Positions 47,684-61,700 of a DNA stretch of 64,000 bases are shown here, in pieces. This DNA is from Adineta steineri. Its lineage: Eukaryota > Rotifera > Eurotatoria > Adinetida > Adinetidae. The notes under the pieces are model-generated. The model was not told the DNA's origin and did no database searches. It saw only the letters and a list, made by a program, of their open reading frames with translations. The position numbers were made by a program, and so were the translations under genes. The stretch is taken from positions 1 to 64,000 of the forward strand of contig CAJNOI010000297.1 in NCBI GenBank assembly GCA_905250115.1, read 5' to 3'. Each line of letters starts with the position of its first letter. Position 1 is the first letter of the stretch.

Positions 47684-50600
47684 ATGAAACATCTGTTTAT
47701 AATGTTCCTTTAGTTTATCGTATTATATCTCATTCGAATAGTCAACAGATTACAATTGATCGATTACGTCAAGCGATTGATGCAATTATTGCTAAACATG
47801 CTATATTTCGAACATCATTAGATTGGAATATAAATACGAATGTTTTAGTTCAATATATTCAACAACTTAATTATAGAAATCAATATGAATTTGTAATTAG
47901 TTATGCTGAAAATGATGAAGAAATAAAAAAAATAATTAATAACGAAATTACAAGTTCAAAATTATTTGATCTTAATCGAGGCATTGTGTTACGATGTCAC
48001 ATAATTAAATATAATTCTACGAGAAAAGATGAAGAAATATGTTTAGAAAAAAATGATATTATTATTTTTAATCTCCATCATATTGCATTTGATGGTGCTT
48101 CTCGACGAATTTTTTTTAGTGATCTTAAATATAATTTAGAAAATGATAGTACATTATTAAATAATGAAAATCAATTTCAATACATTGACTATTCAGTTTA
48201 TGAAAAACAAATGGATATAATATCATCTTATCATTTTTGGCAATCACATCTTGATGGAATGAATTTAGAACGTCGTATTATTTTACCTTTTGATCGACAT
48301 CGTTTATTAGCTGATCAACATTCAGGTTTTGCTCATCTTATTGATATTCCATTTGATAATGATTTAATAAATTCATTTCTTGATTATGCTTCTTTACAAG
48401 ATATTACACCATTTCAATTAGGTCTTACCATATTTTATACATTTTTATATAAATTAAGTTATAATCAAAATGATCTATGTGTTTCATGTATTCATGCTAA
48501 TCGATACAGAACAGAATTACAAAATCTAATTGGTATGTTTGTTGCAACATTACCACATCGAATTCAGATTCATCCTAATTATTCATTCAATCATACTATC
48601 AAACAAGTTCAAAATCAATTTTATTCAATTCTTGAACATACACATTATCCTCTTCAACAAATACTTACTGACTTAGATTATAAACATTCATCTGCTGCTT
48701 TTCTCAATATATTATTTGACTTCATTACTTATTCAACTGATACTGATCTTCTATTTGTAAATCAAACACAATTTCAACCAGTATCATTGAAACAAATGCA
48801 AAATGTTGTTAAATTTGATATGAAACTATTATTTTTTCATGATCCAACAGTTAAAAATCAAACAATATCATGTTCTCTAATCTGTTCACAAGATGTATTT
48901 GATAGCGAAACAGTAGAAGAACTATCAAAACAATTTCAACATCTTCTTTCACAATTGTTTGTTAAACATTCATCGTCAACAAACACAACATCTTTTGATT
49001 TAGTTAATCAACCAATATCGAAATTATCTTTTTGTCGAGAAAATGAACCTAAAGAAATACAACAAACAATCTTTCGCCGATTACCTAATATTAAGAATGA
49101 AGGTATGATTATTTGTATAGACTTCTATCTTATATAGTCTTTGTTCTGTTAAGGACCGGCTTCTTATGCACAATCTCGTGTGTGGCTTGATGAGCGAAGT
49201 CGATTCGATCGAGATAAACCACAAGTTGCAATTAATAATATGCCTTTTCTCTATCGTCTTCATTCAAAACATACATTATCAACTACACAACTTTACCATG
49301 CACTTCAACTTATTGTTACAAAACATCAGTCACTTCGAACATCAATTATTTTCGATAATGAAGCAAATCAAATCATACAACGAATTATCGATATCAATGA
49401 TCGTACTAGAAAACTATTTACATTTATTGAAAGTACTTTCGAAACAGATGAAGATCTTAACAAAATTATGTGTGATGAGAAATGCAATTCTCAACTTTTT
49501 CATCTTGATCAAGGTTTTGTTTTTCGATGCCACATTCTTTACTATAAACAAATTTCTTCAAATAATCTTCTTTGTGATAAAGATAGAATTATTTTTAATT
49601 TTCATCATGTTTTATTCGATTTTCCATCAGTGAAAATATTTCTTCATGATCTCAATCAAGCATATATAACAAATCAACTATCTATCAATCATAATACTGA
49701 TCTACGTTATCTTGATTGTATATATTTCTCATATTTATCTTTGTTAATAGATCGATCTTATCTCTTTTTTTTCGTTTTATTTAGATGCTCTTATTGAACA
49801 ACAAATGCCAATGCCTGGTGCAAGTATGTTTTGGCTTAATAGTCTTCTTGATTGTAATCTTGATCGATCTTTATCATTACCATATGATCGACATCGTCTC
49901 TCAAATGAACATCGAAGTGGCCGTGGAACATCAATCTCATTTGATTTTGGTCAAGATCTTTCATATGATTTTCTTAACTATGCACTAACAAACAACATAG
50001 AACCTCAACATCTAGCACTTAGTGTTTATTATATGTTCTTATTTAAGTTAACTAATGGAGAAAGAGATATGTGTATTGGAATGAATACACATACTCGATA
50101 TAAAGATGAACTTAAATCAATAATTGGATTATATGAAAATCTTATTCCATTACGATGTCAATTAGATCGTGATGATTCATTTCATGAACTAGTTGAATAT
50201 GTTCAAGAAATGGCAACAAATTGTATGAAATATTCATGTTTTCCTCTTCAACATATTCTTGCACAACATTCTGATTGTTCAAAACCTACATTTCTTGATG
50301 TGTCTTTTGATTTTGTGACTATTGAAAAGAAAATAATGACTGGTAGTAGTGAACTTTGTAGTATTCCATTATCAATTACAATCAATGAAGATGAAGATGT
50401 GAGCAAGTTTGATTTCATTCTTACTATTCAATATGATCTTACCATAAATCAATTCTCGTGTATAATTAATGCATCACTCGATTTATTCAATCAAGAGACA
50501 ATAAATAAGATTTCACAACAATTTCATTCAATATTATATGATCTGTTTACATCTGTTAATGATATAATGAAAAATAAATCAATCTATGAAATGTCAATAA

Positions 50601-52708
50601 TGTTATCAAATGAAAGATTACTTATACAATCAATGAGTAATACACAAGTATTGTTTCCTTCTGCCACGTGTATGCATCATGAATTTATTTATCAAGTAAT
50701 ACAATATCCACAAAAAATAGCTGTTGAACTTGATGAACAATCATTAACATATACAGAACTTTTACATTATGTTCAACAACTTTCTCTCGTCTTATTAAAT
50801 AAATACAATGTGAAATCGGGTGATATTATTTGTCAATGTGTAGAGCGAAGTTTATCTATGGTAAATATATTTAGAAAATATAGTTTGCAATAATATGTGT
50901 ATAATATATCCTTTATTTCTCTTTAGGTCATTGGCATTTTATCAATTATTATGGCTGGTGGTGCCTATTGCCCTTTATCATCTCAAGATCCTTCACCCCG
51001 TCTACAAATTCTTGTGAAAGAAACTCAAAGTCATTTAGTTCTTGTTCATTCGTCTACACGCATTCTTTTTGAAATCGATGTTGTAACTTTAAATATTGAT
51101 ACAATTATAAATAATGAAGAAAACGCTACTAGTATTTATCTGAATCAAATGTCAGATGTACTAATAACATCAGAAAACATTCTCTTTGTAATTTTTACTA
51201 GTGGATCAACTGGTATTCCGAAAGCGGTTTGTATAATATCTTTTCTTTCTTGACTATATGTATCTTTTAATATATTCATGTTTTATTAGGTTCAATTACG
51301 TCATCGAAATTTCACTCAATTTTTACGGTCATTTGTTTATGCTGATATATTAACAAAAACTGATACAATAATACAGATGGCTCGATGTTCTTTTGATAAT
51401 CATCTATTAAGTCTTGTTGGTACATTAACTGTTGGAGCTACATTAATAATGCTTCGACCAGAAGGTCATATGGATTTAGATTATCTTGCAGCAGTATTGA
51501 ATGAAAAACAGATTACTGTTATGCAAGCTGTTCCATCTTTATGGAATAGTCTATTTAATTTTCTCAATACTACTAATCGAAAATCGTCAGTACAATGGTT
51601 ACGAACTGTATGTAGTGGTGGTTAGTAATTGTTATTTTTGATTTATTATGTTATATTATTATCATATTGTTTTTGAATTATTCTATCATAGGTGAAGTTC
51701 TCAACAATAAACTAGTTAATCTATTGAAAAGTCAAGTGAGAAGTGAATGTCGAATTCGAAATCATTATGGTCCAGCTGAAATTACTATTAATTGTACCAA
51801 TCATCTAATTGATCTAAATAAAGATCAAACAGATATTCCAATAGGTCAATCTCTTCTCAATTATCATTTTTTAATATTAGACATGTTCTTACAAACTGTT
51901 GGTATTGGACAAGAAGGAGAATTAGTTGTTGGAGGTGTTGGTGTTTTTGCTGGATATCGCGGTCGTGATGATTTAACAGCTCAAGTAATGATTAATATTA
52001 ATGAGCAAATATTTTATAAAACAGGTGATCTTGTTCAAATGGATAGCAATGGATTGATTCATTATGTTGGTCGAAGAGATTTTCAAGTGAAATTACGTGG
52101 ACAACGTATTGAATTACAAGAAATTATACAATGTTTACTTATGTTAACATCTATCACTGCATGTGTTGTTATCAAATGGGATGAAAATCATCTTATTGCT
52201 TATGTTCAAAGTGATAACATTAATGTTGAACAATTACGTCATCATTGTCAATCTAATCTACCATCACATATGATTCCATCAATATTTATTATACTTGAAA
52301 AACTACCTTTGAGTCCAAATGGAAAACTAGATCGAAAACGTCTTCCATCACCGGATTTATCATTATTGACTCTCTCATCATCATCATCAATAACAGGATT
52401 GGAAAACAGATCTAATCTTCCACAAAATCAATTACAAAAACAGATTCATGATATTTGGTGTGAAATTCTTCGATGTATTGGACAACAAATTTCAATAACT
52501 GCAAATTTCTTTAGTATTGGTGGTCATTCACTTTTATTTATTGAACTTTATCATCGATATCAACAATTATATGATTTTGATAATCGTGTACTTTCTATTT
52601 CTTTATTTCTTCAACAACCAACTATTCTTCACCATTCACAATTACTTCAATCTATTACAATCAATCAAATGAAATCAGAACATTGGCATACACTACATAT
52701 CAATCAAG
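47684..52708 (+). other. NRPS module 1 (C1-C2-A1-T1)
   Basis: C1 (47684-49102, one exon) has the full condensation motif HHIAFDG. C2 (from 49154) has HHVLFDF, keeping His-His and Asp but with Phe for Gly. A1 has TYTELLHYVQQL (A1/A2 region), FTSGSTGIPKAV (A3), MARCSFDNH (A4), HYGPAEITINC (A5), FYKTGDLVQMD (A7), GRRDFQVKLRGQRIELQEI (A8) and PNGKLDRKRL (A10). T1 is FFSIGGHSLLFIEL with its attachment Ser. All A-domain core motifs are intact, so it should be active. The A4 residues after FD (NHLL) differ from standard amino-acid codes I remember; I do not predict the substrate. Confidence 0.88.
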
Positions 52709-55700
52709 GTAATAAGAATTTGTAATGTTAATATTTAAAAAATAAGCTAAAATATTGTTTTTTCTCTCTCTCTCATTAATAATGAAAATCTTTAGGAATT
52801 GCATCTTTTGCTCAAGAACGTATTTTTCTTGATGAACAAATGCGTTTTTCTAACAAAATTGCTATCTACAATGAATTGACTGCTTTAAAAATTATTCAAG
52901 GTTCAATATCAATAAATCGTCTATTAGAAGCTATTGAATATATTTTAAATAAACATAAAATATTACGTACAGTTATTAGTTTTAACAATGATAATGGTAT
53001 TCTTGAACAACATATTGATAATAAACATCGTATATTTCAACTTGTTCTCAATCAAACATTTAAAAATGAAAATGAACTTCAAGATATTCTCTATCAAACA
53101 ATTATTAATCCTAATTTATTTGATTTAACAACTGGTCGTGTTTTTCATTGTGAAGTACTTCAACAAGAACTCATATCTAATAATAATAATAATGATAATA
53201 ATAGATTCATTACAGATTCTGATATTCTTCTTATAGCATTTCATCATGCTGCAACAGATCGTTCAGCTTATCAACTTTTTCTAAATGACCTTTGTTTTGC
53301 TTATAATACAAATGTAAAATGGGCAGGTGACGAAGATTTATTACAATATATTGATTATTCTGTTCATGAACGTTTAATTGATATGAAACCATCACGTGAT
53401 TTTTGGCTTCTAGAATTGAAAGACTATGATTTTGAACATCGATTATCATTATCGACTGATCAACATTGTTTATCTAATGATCAACGATCTGGTTTTGCTT
53501 CAATTTTTCAGATTTCTTTTGATAAAAATATTTCTAAATCATTTGTTAATTATGCTTCGTCACATCAAACTACTCCATTTCAATTAGGTATGGCATTATT
53601 TTATGGTTTTCTATTCAAATTAACTCAAGATCAAAATGATTTATGTATTTCTTGTCATAATGCAAATCGATATAAAACTGAATTACAAAATATGATGGGA
53701 ATGTTTATTTCAACATTACCATATCGTATGAAACTTGATTCTAGTTGGTCATTTAATGAACTTGTTAAACAAGTACAAGATAAATGTATATCAATTCTTG
53801 AACATTCTCATTATCCATTACAAAATATTCTAACGGATATTCATGCTAATCAATCTAATGTTTCTTTTCTTCAAACAGTATTTGATTTTATTACTCGATC
53901 TCCTGATATTGATCAATTATCTTTAGATGATGCCAATTTAAAACCAATTGAATTAAAACAATCCATTGAAATTGCTAAATTTGATTTTGCATTAACATTT
54001 ATTTATAATCCAATGTCAAATGATGAGATGTTATCATGCCGTTTTGTTTGTTCACATGATCTATTCGAAGATATGACAGTTACAAAAATTGCTCGCCGAT
54101 TTCAATATCTTATTGAACAACTATTTTCAATGGATTCTAATATTAATCAAACTGATATTCTTGTTTCACCTATTACTAAACTTATTCTTATTTTACTAGA
54201 GGAAGTTTATGAAATGGAACGAATAGTCTTTTATCGACAACCAGATATTATAAATGAAGGTATGTATGTCTTTAATATATTTGAGAAAATTATTAGACGA
54301 TAGAAATATACGGGTACAGGATTCACACCTACATCCTTATCCATTCCCATCATAATTAAGTATATTCATCTTTTAATGTTCTTATTATTATATAGCACCA
54401 GCATCTTATGCTCAAGCACGTATTTGGCTTGATGAACGAATTCGTTTTGATTCAAAAAATTCACAAGTTGCCATATATAATATGCCTTTTCTTCATCGAC
54501 TTTCACCAGGTGGTACTCTATCAATATCTAAACTTCGTCAAGCTTTACAACATGTTCTTATAAAACATTCTGCTCTTCGTACATCACTCTATTTTGATAC
54601 AAATAAAAATATATTAATGCAAAAGATTATTGATCATACTGATAATAAAGAATTATTTACATTTATTGAAAGTACTTTCGAAACAGATGAAGATCTCAAT
54701 AAAATTATGCATAATGAACGTGGGAACCCAAATAATTTTAATCTATTAATTGGTATTGTTTGTCGATGTCATGTTGTTTATTATAAAAACATTTCTCAAA
54801 AAGGAATACTTTGTGAAAAAGATGCACTTATCTTTAATTTTCATCATGCTTTATTTGATTTTTCATCAATGAAAATATTTCATCATGATCTTGATCAAGC
54901 ATATAGAGTGGATTACTTGAAAAATGATAATAATACAACTCTGCGTTATCTTGATTGTATGTTAACTTATTTTGTTTATTGTTTTTATATTTTATACTGA
55001 CGTACTTTTCATTTTATTTAAGATGCTGTGGCTGAACAACAGATGCCGATGACAGCTGCCAATGCTTTTTGGCTTGATGCTCTTCGTCATTGTGAAATCG
55101 ATCGATCTTTACAATTACCATTTGATCGACATCGTGTTTCCGATGAACATCGCACAGGTCGTGGAACTTCAATTTTATTTAAATTTGACAACGATCTTTC
55201 AAAAGCATTTCTAACATATGCATCAACATATAATATTAAACTTGAATATTTAGCACTTGCTTCTTATTATACATTCTTATTTAAATTAGCCAATAATGAA
55301 AATGATATATGTATTGTTATGAATAATCATGGTCGTTCGAAACCTGAACTAATGTCAATTATTGGAATGTTTGTTAATGCACTTCCAATGCGATGTCAAA
55401 TTAATTCTAATCATTCATTCCATGAATTTATAAAACATGTACAAACAATAGCAACACAAACATTCGAACATTCTTATTTTCCTCTTCAACGGATTCTTGC
55501 TCAACATCCACATATTTCTCGTCCTACATTTCTTGATGTATTCTTTGGATTTGTTTCTTTTTCAACTGTACATAATCATGATGAAGTGACAGTAGGTGGT
55601 GTTCCTATTTATACTATGCCTTATTCAATTCAAATAAATACAGATGAAATCGCAAGTAAATTTGATTTTTCTCTAAGTATTATACATGATACAATAACCG

Positions 55701-58700
55701 ATCAATTATCATGTTCAATCGAGGCATCTCTTGATTTATTCAATCCATCAACAACATATAAAATTGGACAACGATTTCAAATTTTACTTCAACAACTTTT
55801 CACATCAGATTTCATAAATGAAAATTGTCAATCGATTCATGAATCTTCAATACTGTTGTCTAATGAAAAGATTCTTCTGGTATCAATTAATAATACTCAA
55901 ACTTCATTTTCTTCATCTAATCATTGTATACAACATGAATTTATTCAGCAAGTAAATAAACAATCACAAAAGATAGCCATAGAACTTGATGAACAATCTC
56001 TTACTTATAATGAACTATTATATTATGCACAATGTTTATCCCTTGAATTTCTAACAAATTCAAATTATATTCCTGGTAATGTTGTTTGTCAATGTATAGA
56101 CCGTAGTATATCAATGGTAAGTTATCCTATAAAACGAACTATTTTCTATTTAGTTAATTAATTATTATTGTATTATAGTTTATTGGTATGTTATCTATTA
56201 TTATGGCTGGTGGTTCTTATTGTTCATTATCACATCGAGATCATGAACATCGTCTTCAATATCTTATCGAACAAACTCAAAGTAATCGAGTTCTAGTAGA
56301 TTGGACAACACAAAATAAATTCGAAGAGAAAACGATGATAATTAATATTAATACAATGATAATAAATAATAATAATGAAACAATCAATATAAATCATTTA
56401 GATCTATTTTCAACTTTCACATTAAACTCGAAAAATGTTGCTTTTGTAATCTTTACAAGTGGTTCAACAGGCACACCAAAAGCCGTAATAATTAATTTAT
56501 AATAATTATATCATATTATTCTATTTTATTTTCTTATCTAAAGGTTCAAATTATGCATTATAATTTATTGAATTGTATGTCATCTTTCAATGATCTTGCA
56601 ATATTAACAAAAAATGATATTGTCATTCAAATGGCGCAATGTACATTCGATATTCATGTTAAAGAATGTTTAGGTACATTATTAGTTGGTGGTTCTGTTA
56701 TCCAATTACATCCAGAAGGCACAATGGACTATGATTATTTATCAAAAATAGTACAACGAAATCATATTACATTCTTTAGTGTTGTTCCATCAGTGATGAC
56801 TATCTTATATAATTATCTCATTGATAAAAAACAAATGACTCGTCTCAATACTATTCGAAAATTTATCTTTCTCGGTAAAATTATATTGTAAAGAAAATAT
56901 TTTATAGATATTTTTTTAATTAAAGGAGAAGCAATCGATACGAGAACACTTGCTAAAATGATTACCACACTTAATTTAGATACGACAGCTTTTTATAATT
57001 TATATGGACCTGCTGAAACTACAATTATTTCTATTCATCATCGAGTAACTATTCATGAAATCAATTATGGAATAATTCCAATTGGTCTTCCATTTCCTAA
57101 TACTCAAATACATTTATTTGATAGTTTCAATCAATCTGTCATAGTTGGACAAGAAGGTGAATTACTTATAAGTGGTAGTGGTGTGTTTGCTGGTTATTTA
57201 GGTCGTGAAGATTTAACAAACAAAGCATTGATTGAAATTAATGAAAAACGTTTTTATCAAACAGGAGATCTTGCTCGAATGGATAGTAATGGTTTAGTTT
57301 ATTATCTTGGACGTAAAGATCATCAAGTAAAAATTCATGGGCAACGAATTGAATTAGATGAAATTCAACGATGTTTACTTGATACTTCGATTTCAGCTTG
57401 TGTTGTAATTAAATGGGGTAATGATCATTTGATTGCATATGTTCAAAGTAATGATAATAATGTGGAATATTTGCGTGATTATTGTTGTTCTCGATTACCA
57501 CCATTTATGGTACCTTCCATGTTCATTGTTCTTGAACAATTTCCATTGAATGCAAACGGTAAATTAGATCGAAAACTTCTTCCTCAACCAAATTTTTCCT
57601 CATCATCAATAAAAACAACAGATATACAACATACAAATCCAAATAATTCAATCGAAGAAAAACTTTTATCTATCTGGTGTGAAATTCTTCATCGTAATAA
57701 TAACAATGAACAAGATGAAATTTCAACTTCAGCAAACTTTTTCACTGTTGGTGGACATTCACTTTTATTCATTCAACTTTATCATCGTTATCAATCAATA
57801 TTTTCTTTTACTAATGAGTTACTTTCTATTGCATTATTCCTTCAAAAAACAACAATTATTGAACATGCTAAATTACTTAACTCAGTCAAATCAACTGATG
57901 TAGTAATAGAAGAAACATGGCAATCACTTCATTTAATAAAAGGTAAGATATTTCAAAAACAAAAAACTACCTTTTCATTATTTATATATATATTATCTTT
58001 ATTAAACTTACAGGAATGGCATCATTTGCACAAGAACGTATCTATCTTGATCAACAAGTACGTTTTATGAATAATTTATCTGTTTATAATGAATTAATAA
58101 TATTAAAACTTATAAATGGTACATTATCAAAGAGTCATCTACAACGAGCTATTCAATCAGTATTAGAAAAACATCAAATTCTTCGTACTTGTCTTATTCT
58201 TGACACTGGTGCTGGTACATTAACACAATGTGTCACACAAAATCATTTAATGTTTATGTTTAATACTGAAAAAACATTTAAGAATGATAATGAACTTAAT
58301 TCAATCATTTTTCAAATAAAAACAAATCCAAATCTATTTAATTTATCTAGTGGCCATGTTTTCTGTTGTGAAATTCTTCGACAATATTCATCTATTCAAA
58401 ATGATGATCTACTTCAAGAATCAGATATACTTGTATTTGCTTTTCATCATGTAGCATATGATCGAGCTTCTAGTGAAATATTCTTCGATGATCTTAATAT
58501 TGCGTATGAACATGATAAACGAATTCCTGTCAATGAAGATACATTTCAATATATTGATTTTGCTGTATATGAACGAAAAATAAATATGAATTTAGCACGT
58601 CAATTTTGGCTTAAACAACTAAATGGATATAATTCAGAATCTCAACGACCATTTTCAATGGATCGATATCGAATAGTTAATGATCAACGATCACCTTATA

Positions 58701-61700
58701 CTGTTCATATTGAATTTTCATTAGGTGATAATCTATCTCGTTCTTTTCTTTCATATGCTTCAACACATGAAATTACATCATTTCAACTTGGTTTAGCTAT
58801 GTTCTATATTTTGATGTTTAAATTAACGAATGGTACAACTGATCTATGTGCTGCTTGTACAAGTACTAATCGATATAGATCAGAATTACGAAAATTAGTT
58901 GGTATGTTTGTTGCTACTCTTCCTTATCGTACTGAAATCAATCCATATAATTCATTTGAACAATTTGCTGAACAAGTTCGAGAAAAATGTTTTTCAATTA
59001 TTGAACATTCACATTATCCTCTTCAACATATTCTTGCTGATTCTCAACATTTACAATCGACTATGAATTTTCTTGAAAATGAATTTGATTTTGTTACTCA
59101 TTCTCTTGATACTAATAAGTTAAATTTATGCAATTCAAAATTCGAAGTCAATCCAACTCAAAGTATAGATGATGTAGCTAAATTTGATTGGTTATTGACA
59201 TTTGTTTATAATCCATCCGCAGTTCATGATATAATGTCAATCGTATTAGTTTGTTCACAAGATCTTTTTGATCAAAATACAGTGGATGTTCTTGGTTCTC
59301 GATTTGTACTTTTATTTCAACAATTGTTTGATTCGAATTTATTATCGCATTCACTTTATGATTTATCAATTATTTTACCACATGAACGAATATTAACTGA
59401 TCAGTTAATGAATAAAAATACGGATGGTGAAAGTCAAGGAGTTACTGTTGGTGATTTATTTCAACAACAAGTTGAAAATCATCCACAAAAACTAGCTGTT
59501 CTTCTTGATGAACAATCGTTAACATATAATGAATTATTATTTTATGTACAACAACTTGCTCTTCAAATAATCAATAGATATGATATTAAATCTGGTGATA
59601 TCATTTGTCAATTGGCAGAACGAAGTTTATCAATGGTAAGTTTTCAAAGAAATAATCTACTATTATCTATCTCTAATTATAGATCATTGGTTTATTATCA
59701 ATTGCAATAATTGGTGGTGTTTATTGTCCATTGTCACCAGAAAATCCTGAACAACGTCTTGCAAGTCTTGTAGAACGAACACAAGCTCGTCTTATACTTG
59801 TTCATTCATTAACAAATCAAATATTTCAAAATAATTTTATTACATATGATATTGATACAAGTATAAATTGTAATGATAAAATTACGGATGATGATCTTTA
59901 TCGATTATCAAATATTTCAATAACTCCAGATAATATATCATATATTGTTTTTACAAGTGGCTCAACAGGAGTACCAAAAGCGGTTTGTTTTATATAATTC
60001 TTTGAATTCTTCATTTGTATATGTATGTATATATATATATATGTTTAGGTTCAAGTGAGACATCGTAATCTAACTGCTTATATGCAAAGTTTTGCTGAAA
60101 TGACAACATTGAAAGAAAGTGACAATGTGATACAAATGGCAAGTTGTTCTTTTGATAATCATTTTCAAGATACTTTAGCAACATTAATGATTGGTGCTGG
60201 TTTAATTATGCTACATCCCCATGGTAACAAAGATTTAACTTATCTTATTCATGAATTAATAGATAAAGATGTGACTTATTTGGATGCTGTGCCAACTTAT
60301 CTTGATACGTTATGTCAACATCTTGAAATACAAAATGAAACTGAATGTTTAAAGAAATTGCGAACATTGTGTAGTGGAGGTGAGTCTATTCGAATCGAAT
60401 ATTTTTATTGTGAAACAAAAAGGATTTATTTGAATTCTAGGTGATGTTTTAACAAATCAAATAATGTCTCGGTTAAAAAAATATGTATCATTACCATCAT
60501 CACCATTGTCGTCGGATGGTTGTCAACTATGGAATATGTATGGACAAGCAGAAGCCACAATTACTACAACATATTTTCAAATAGGATTCGATTTTGATTG
60601 TGATAAACAAATGATGTCAATTGGAAAACCACTTCCTAATTATCATTGTGCAATTATGGATGAATATTTTCAATTTGCTGCTGTTAACCAAGAAGGTGAA
60701 TTGTTTGTTGGTGGTGCATGTGTATTTGCTGGATATTTTGGTCGTGATGATTTGACGGCAAAAGTATTGGTTGAGATTAATAATAATATATTTTATCGAA
60801 GTGGTGATCTTGTTCGATATGATCATGAAGGTTTTCTTTATTTCAAAGGTAGAAAAGATCATCAAGTAAAATTACGAGGACAACGTATTGAATTAGCTGA
60901 AATTGAGAAATGTCTTATGAATACATCTTCACTTGTATCTGCTTGCACCGTTATTAAATGGAATGAACAACATTTAGTTGCTTATGTACAATGTATTGAT
61001 GTTAATGAAGAATTATTACTTCAACAATGTCGATCTAATCTTCCATCATATATGGTACCATCAAAAGTCATTTTACTCGAACGATTTCCATTAAATGCTA
61101 ATGGAAAACTTGATCGAAAGTGTCTTCCTCAACCTGATTTCTCTTCATTAACAACTGATCATAATGCTAGTGTACCAAGTACTATTCTAGAACAACAATT
61201 ACAAGATATTTTTAGTCAAGCATTTCATATTGAATCCCCTCCTATTGAAGTTCCATTTGGTCAACTTGGTGGAACATCTTTGAATGCAATTCTTGCACTT
61301 ACATTAATTCGACAACAAATATGTACTAATGTTGATATTCTTCTATTATTTTCTAATCCATCTATACGACAATTAGCACAAGCCATCGAACCTTTGTTAA
61401 TTCTGAATGAATCACAACATACAATTATCACAAGTAAGCAAGATGATGAAACACATATTCTATCTTCACCATCACCTTTAATCGAATCTGTTGGTATTAT
61501 ACTTCTTATTTGTCAATGGGTATTACCAATAATGATAATTATTAATCGATGTCAACCATTTTTATTCTTTATTTTACCTATCTTTCATCTCATGTTATAT
61601 GTCATTTGTTCACGTTTATTTTCATTTAAAAATAATAAACCTGACAATATCTTCTCTTGGAATTATTATCGTTGGTGGTTTTTAGATCGATTATGGGATA

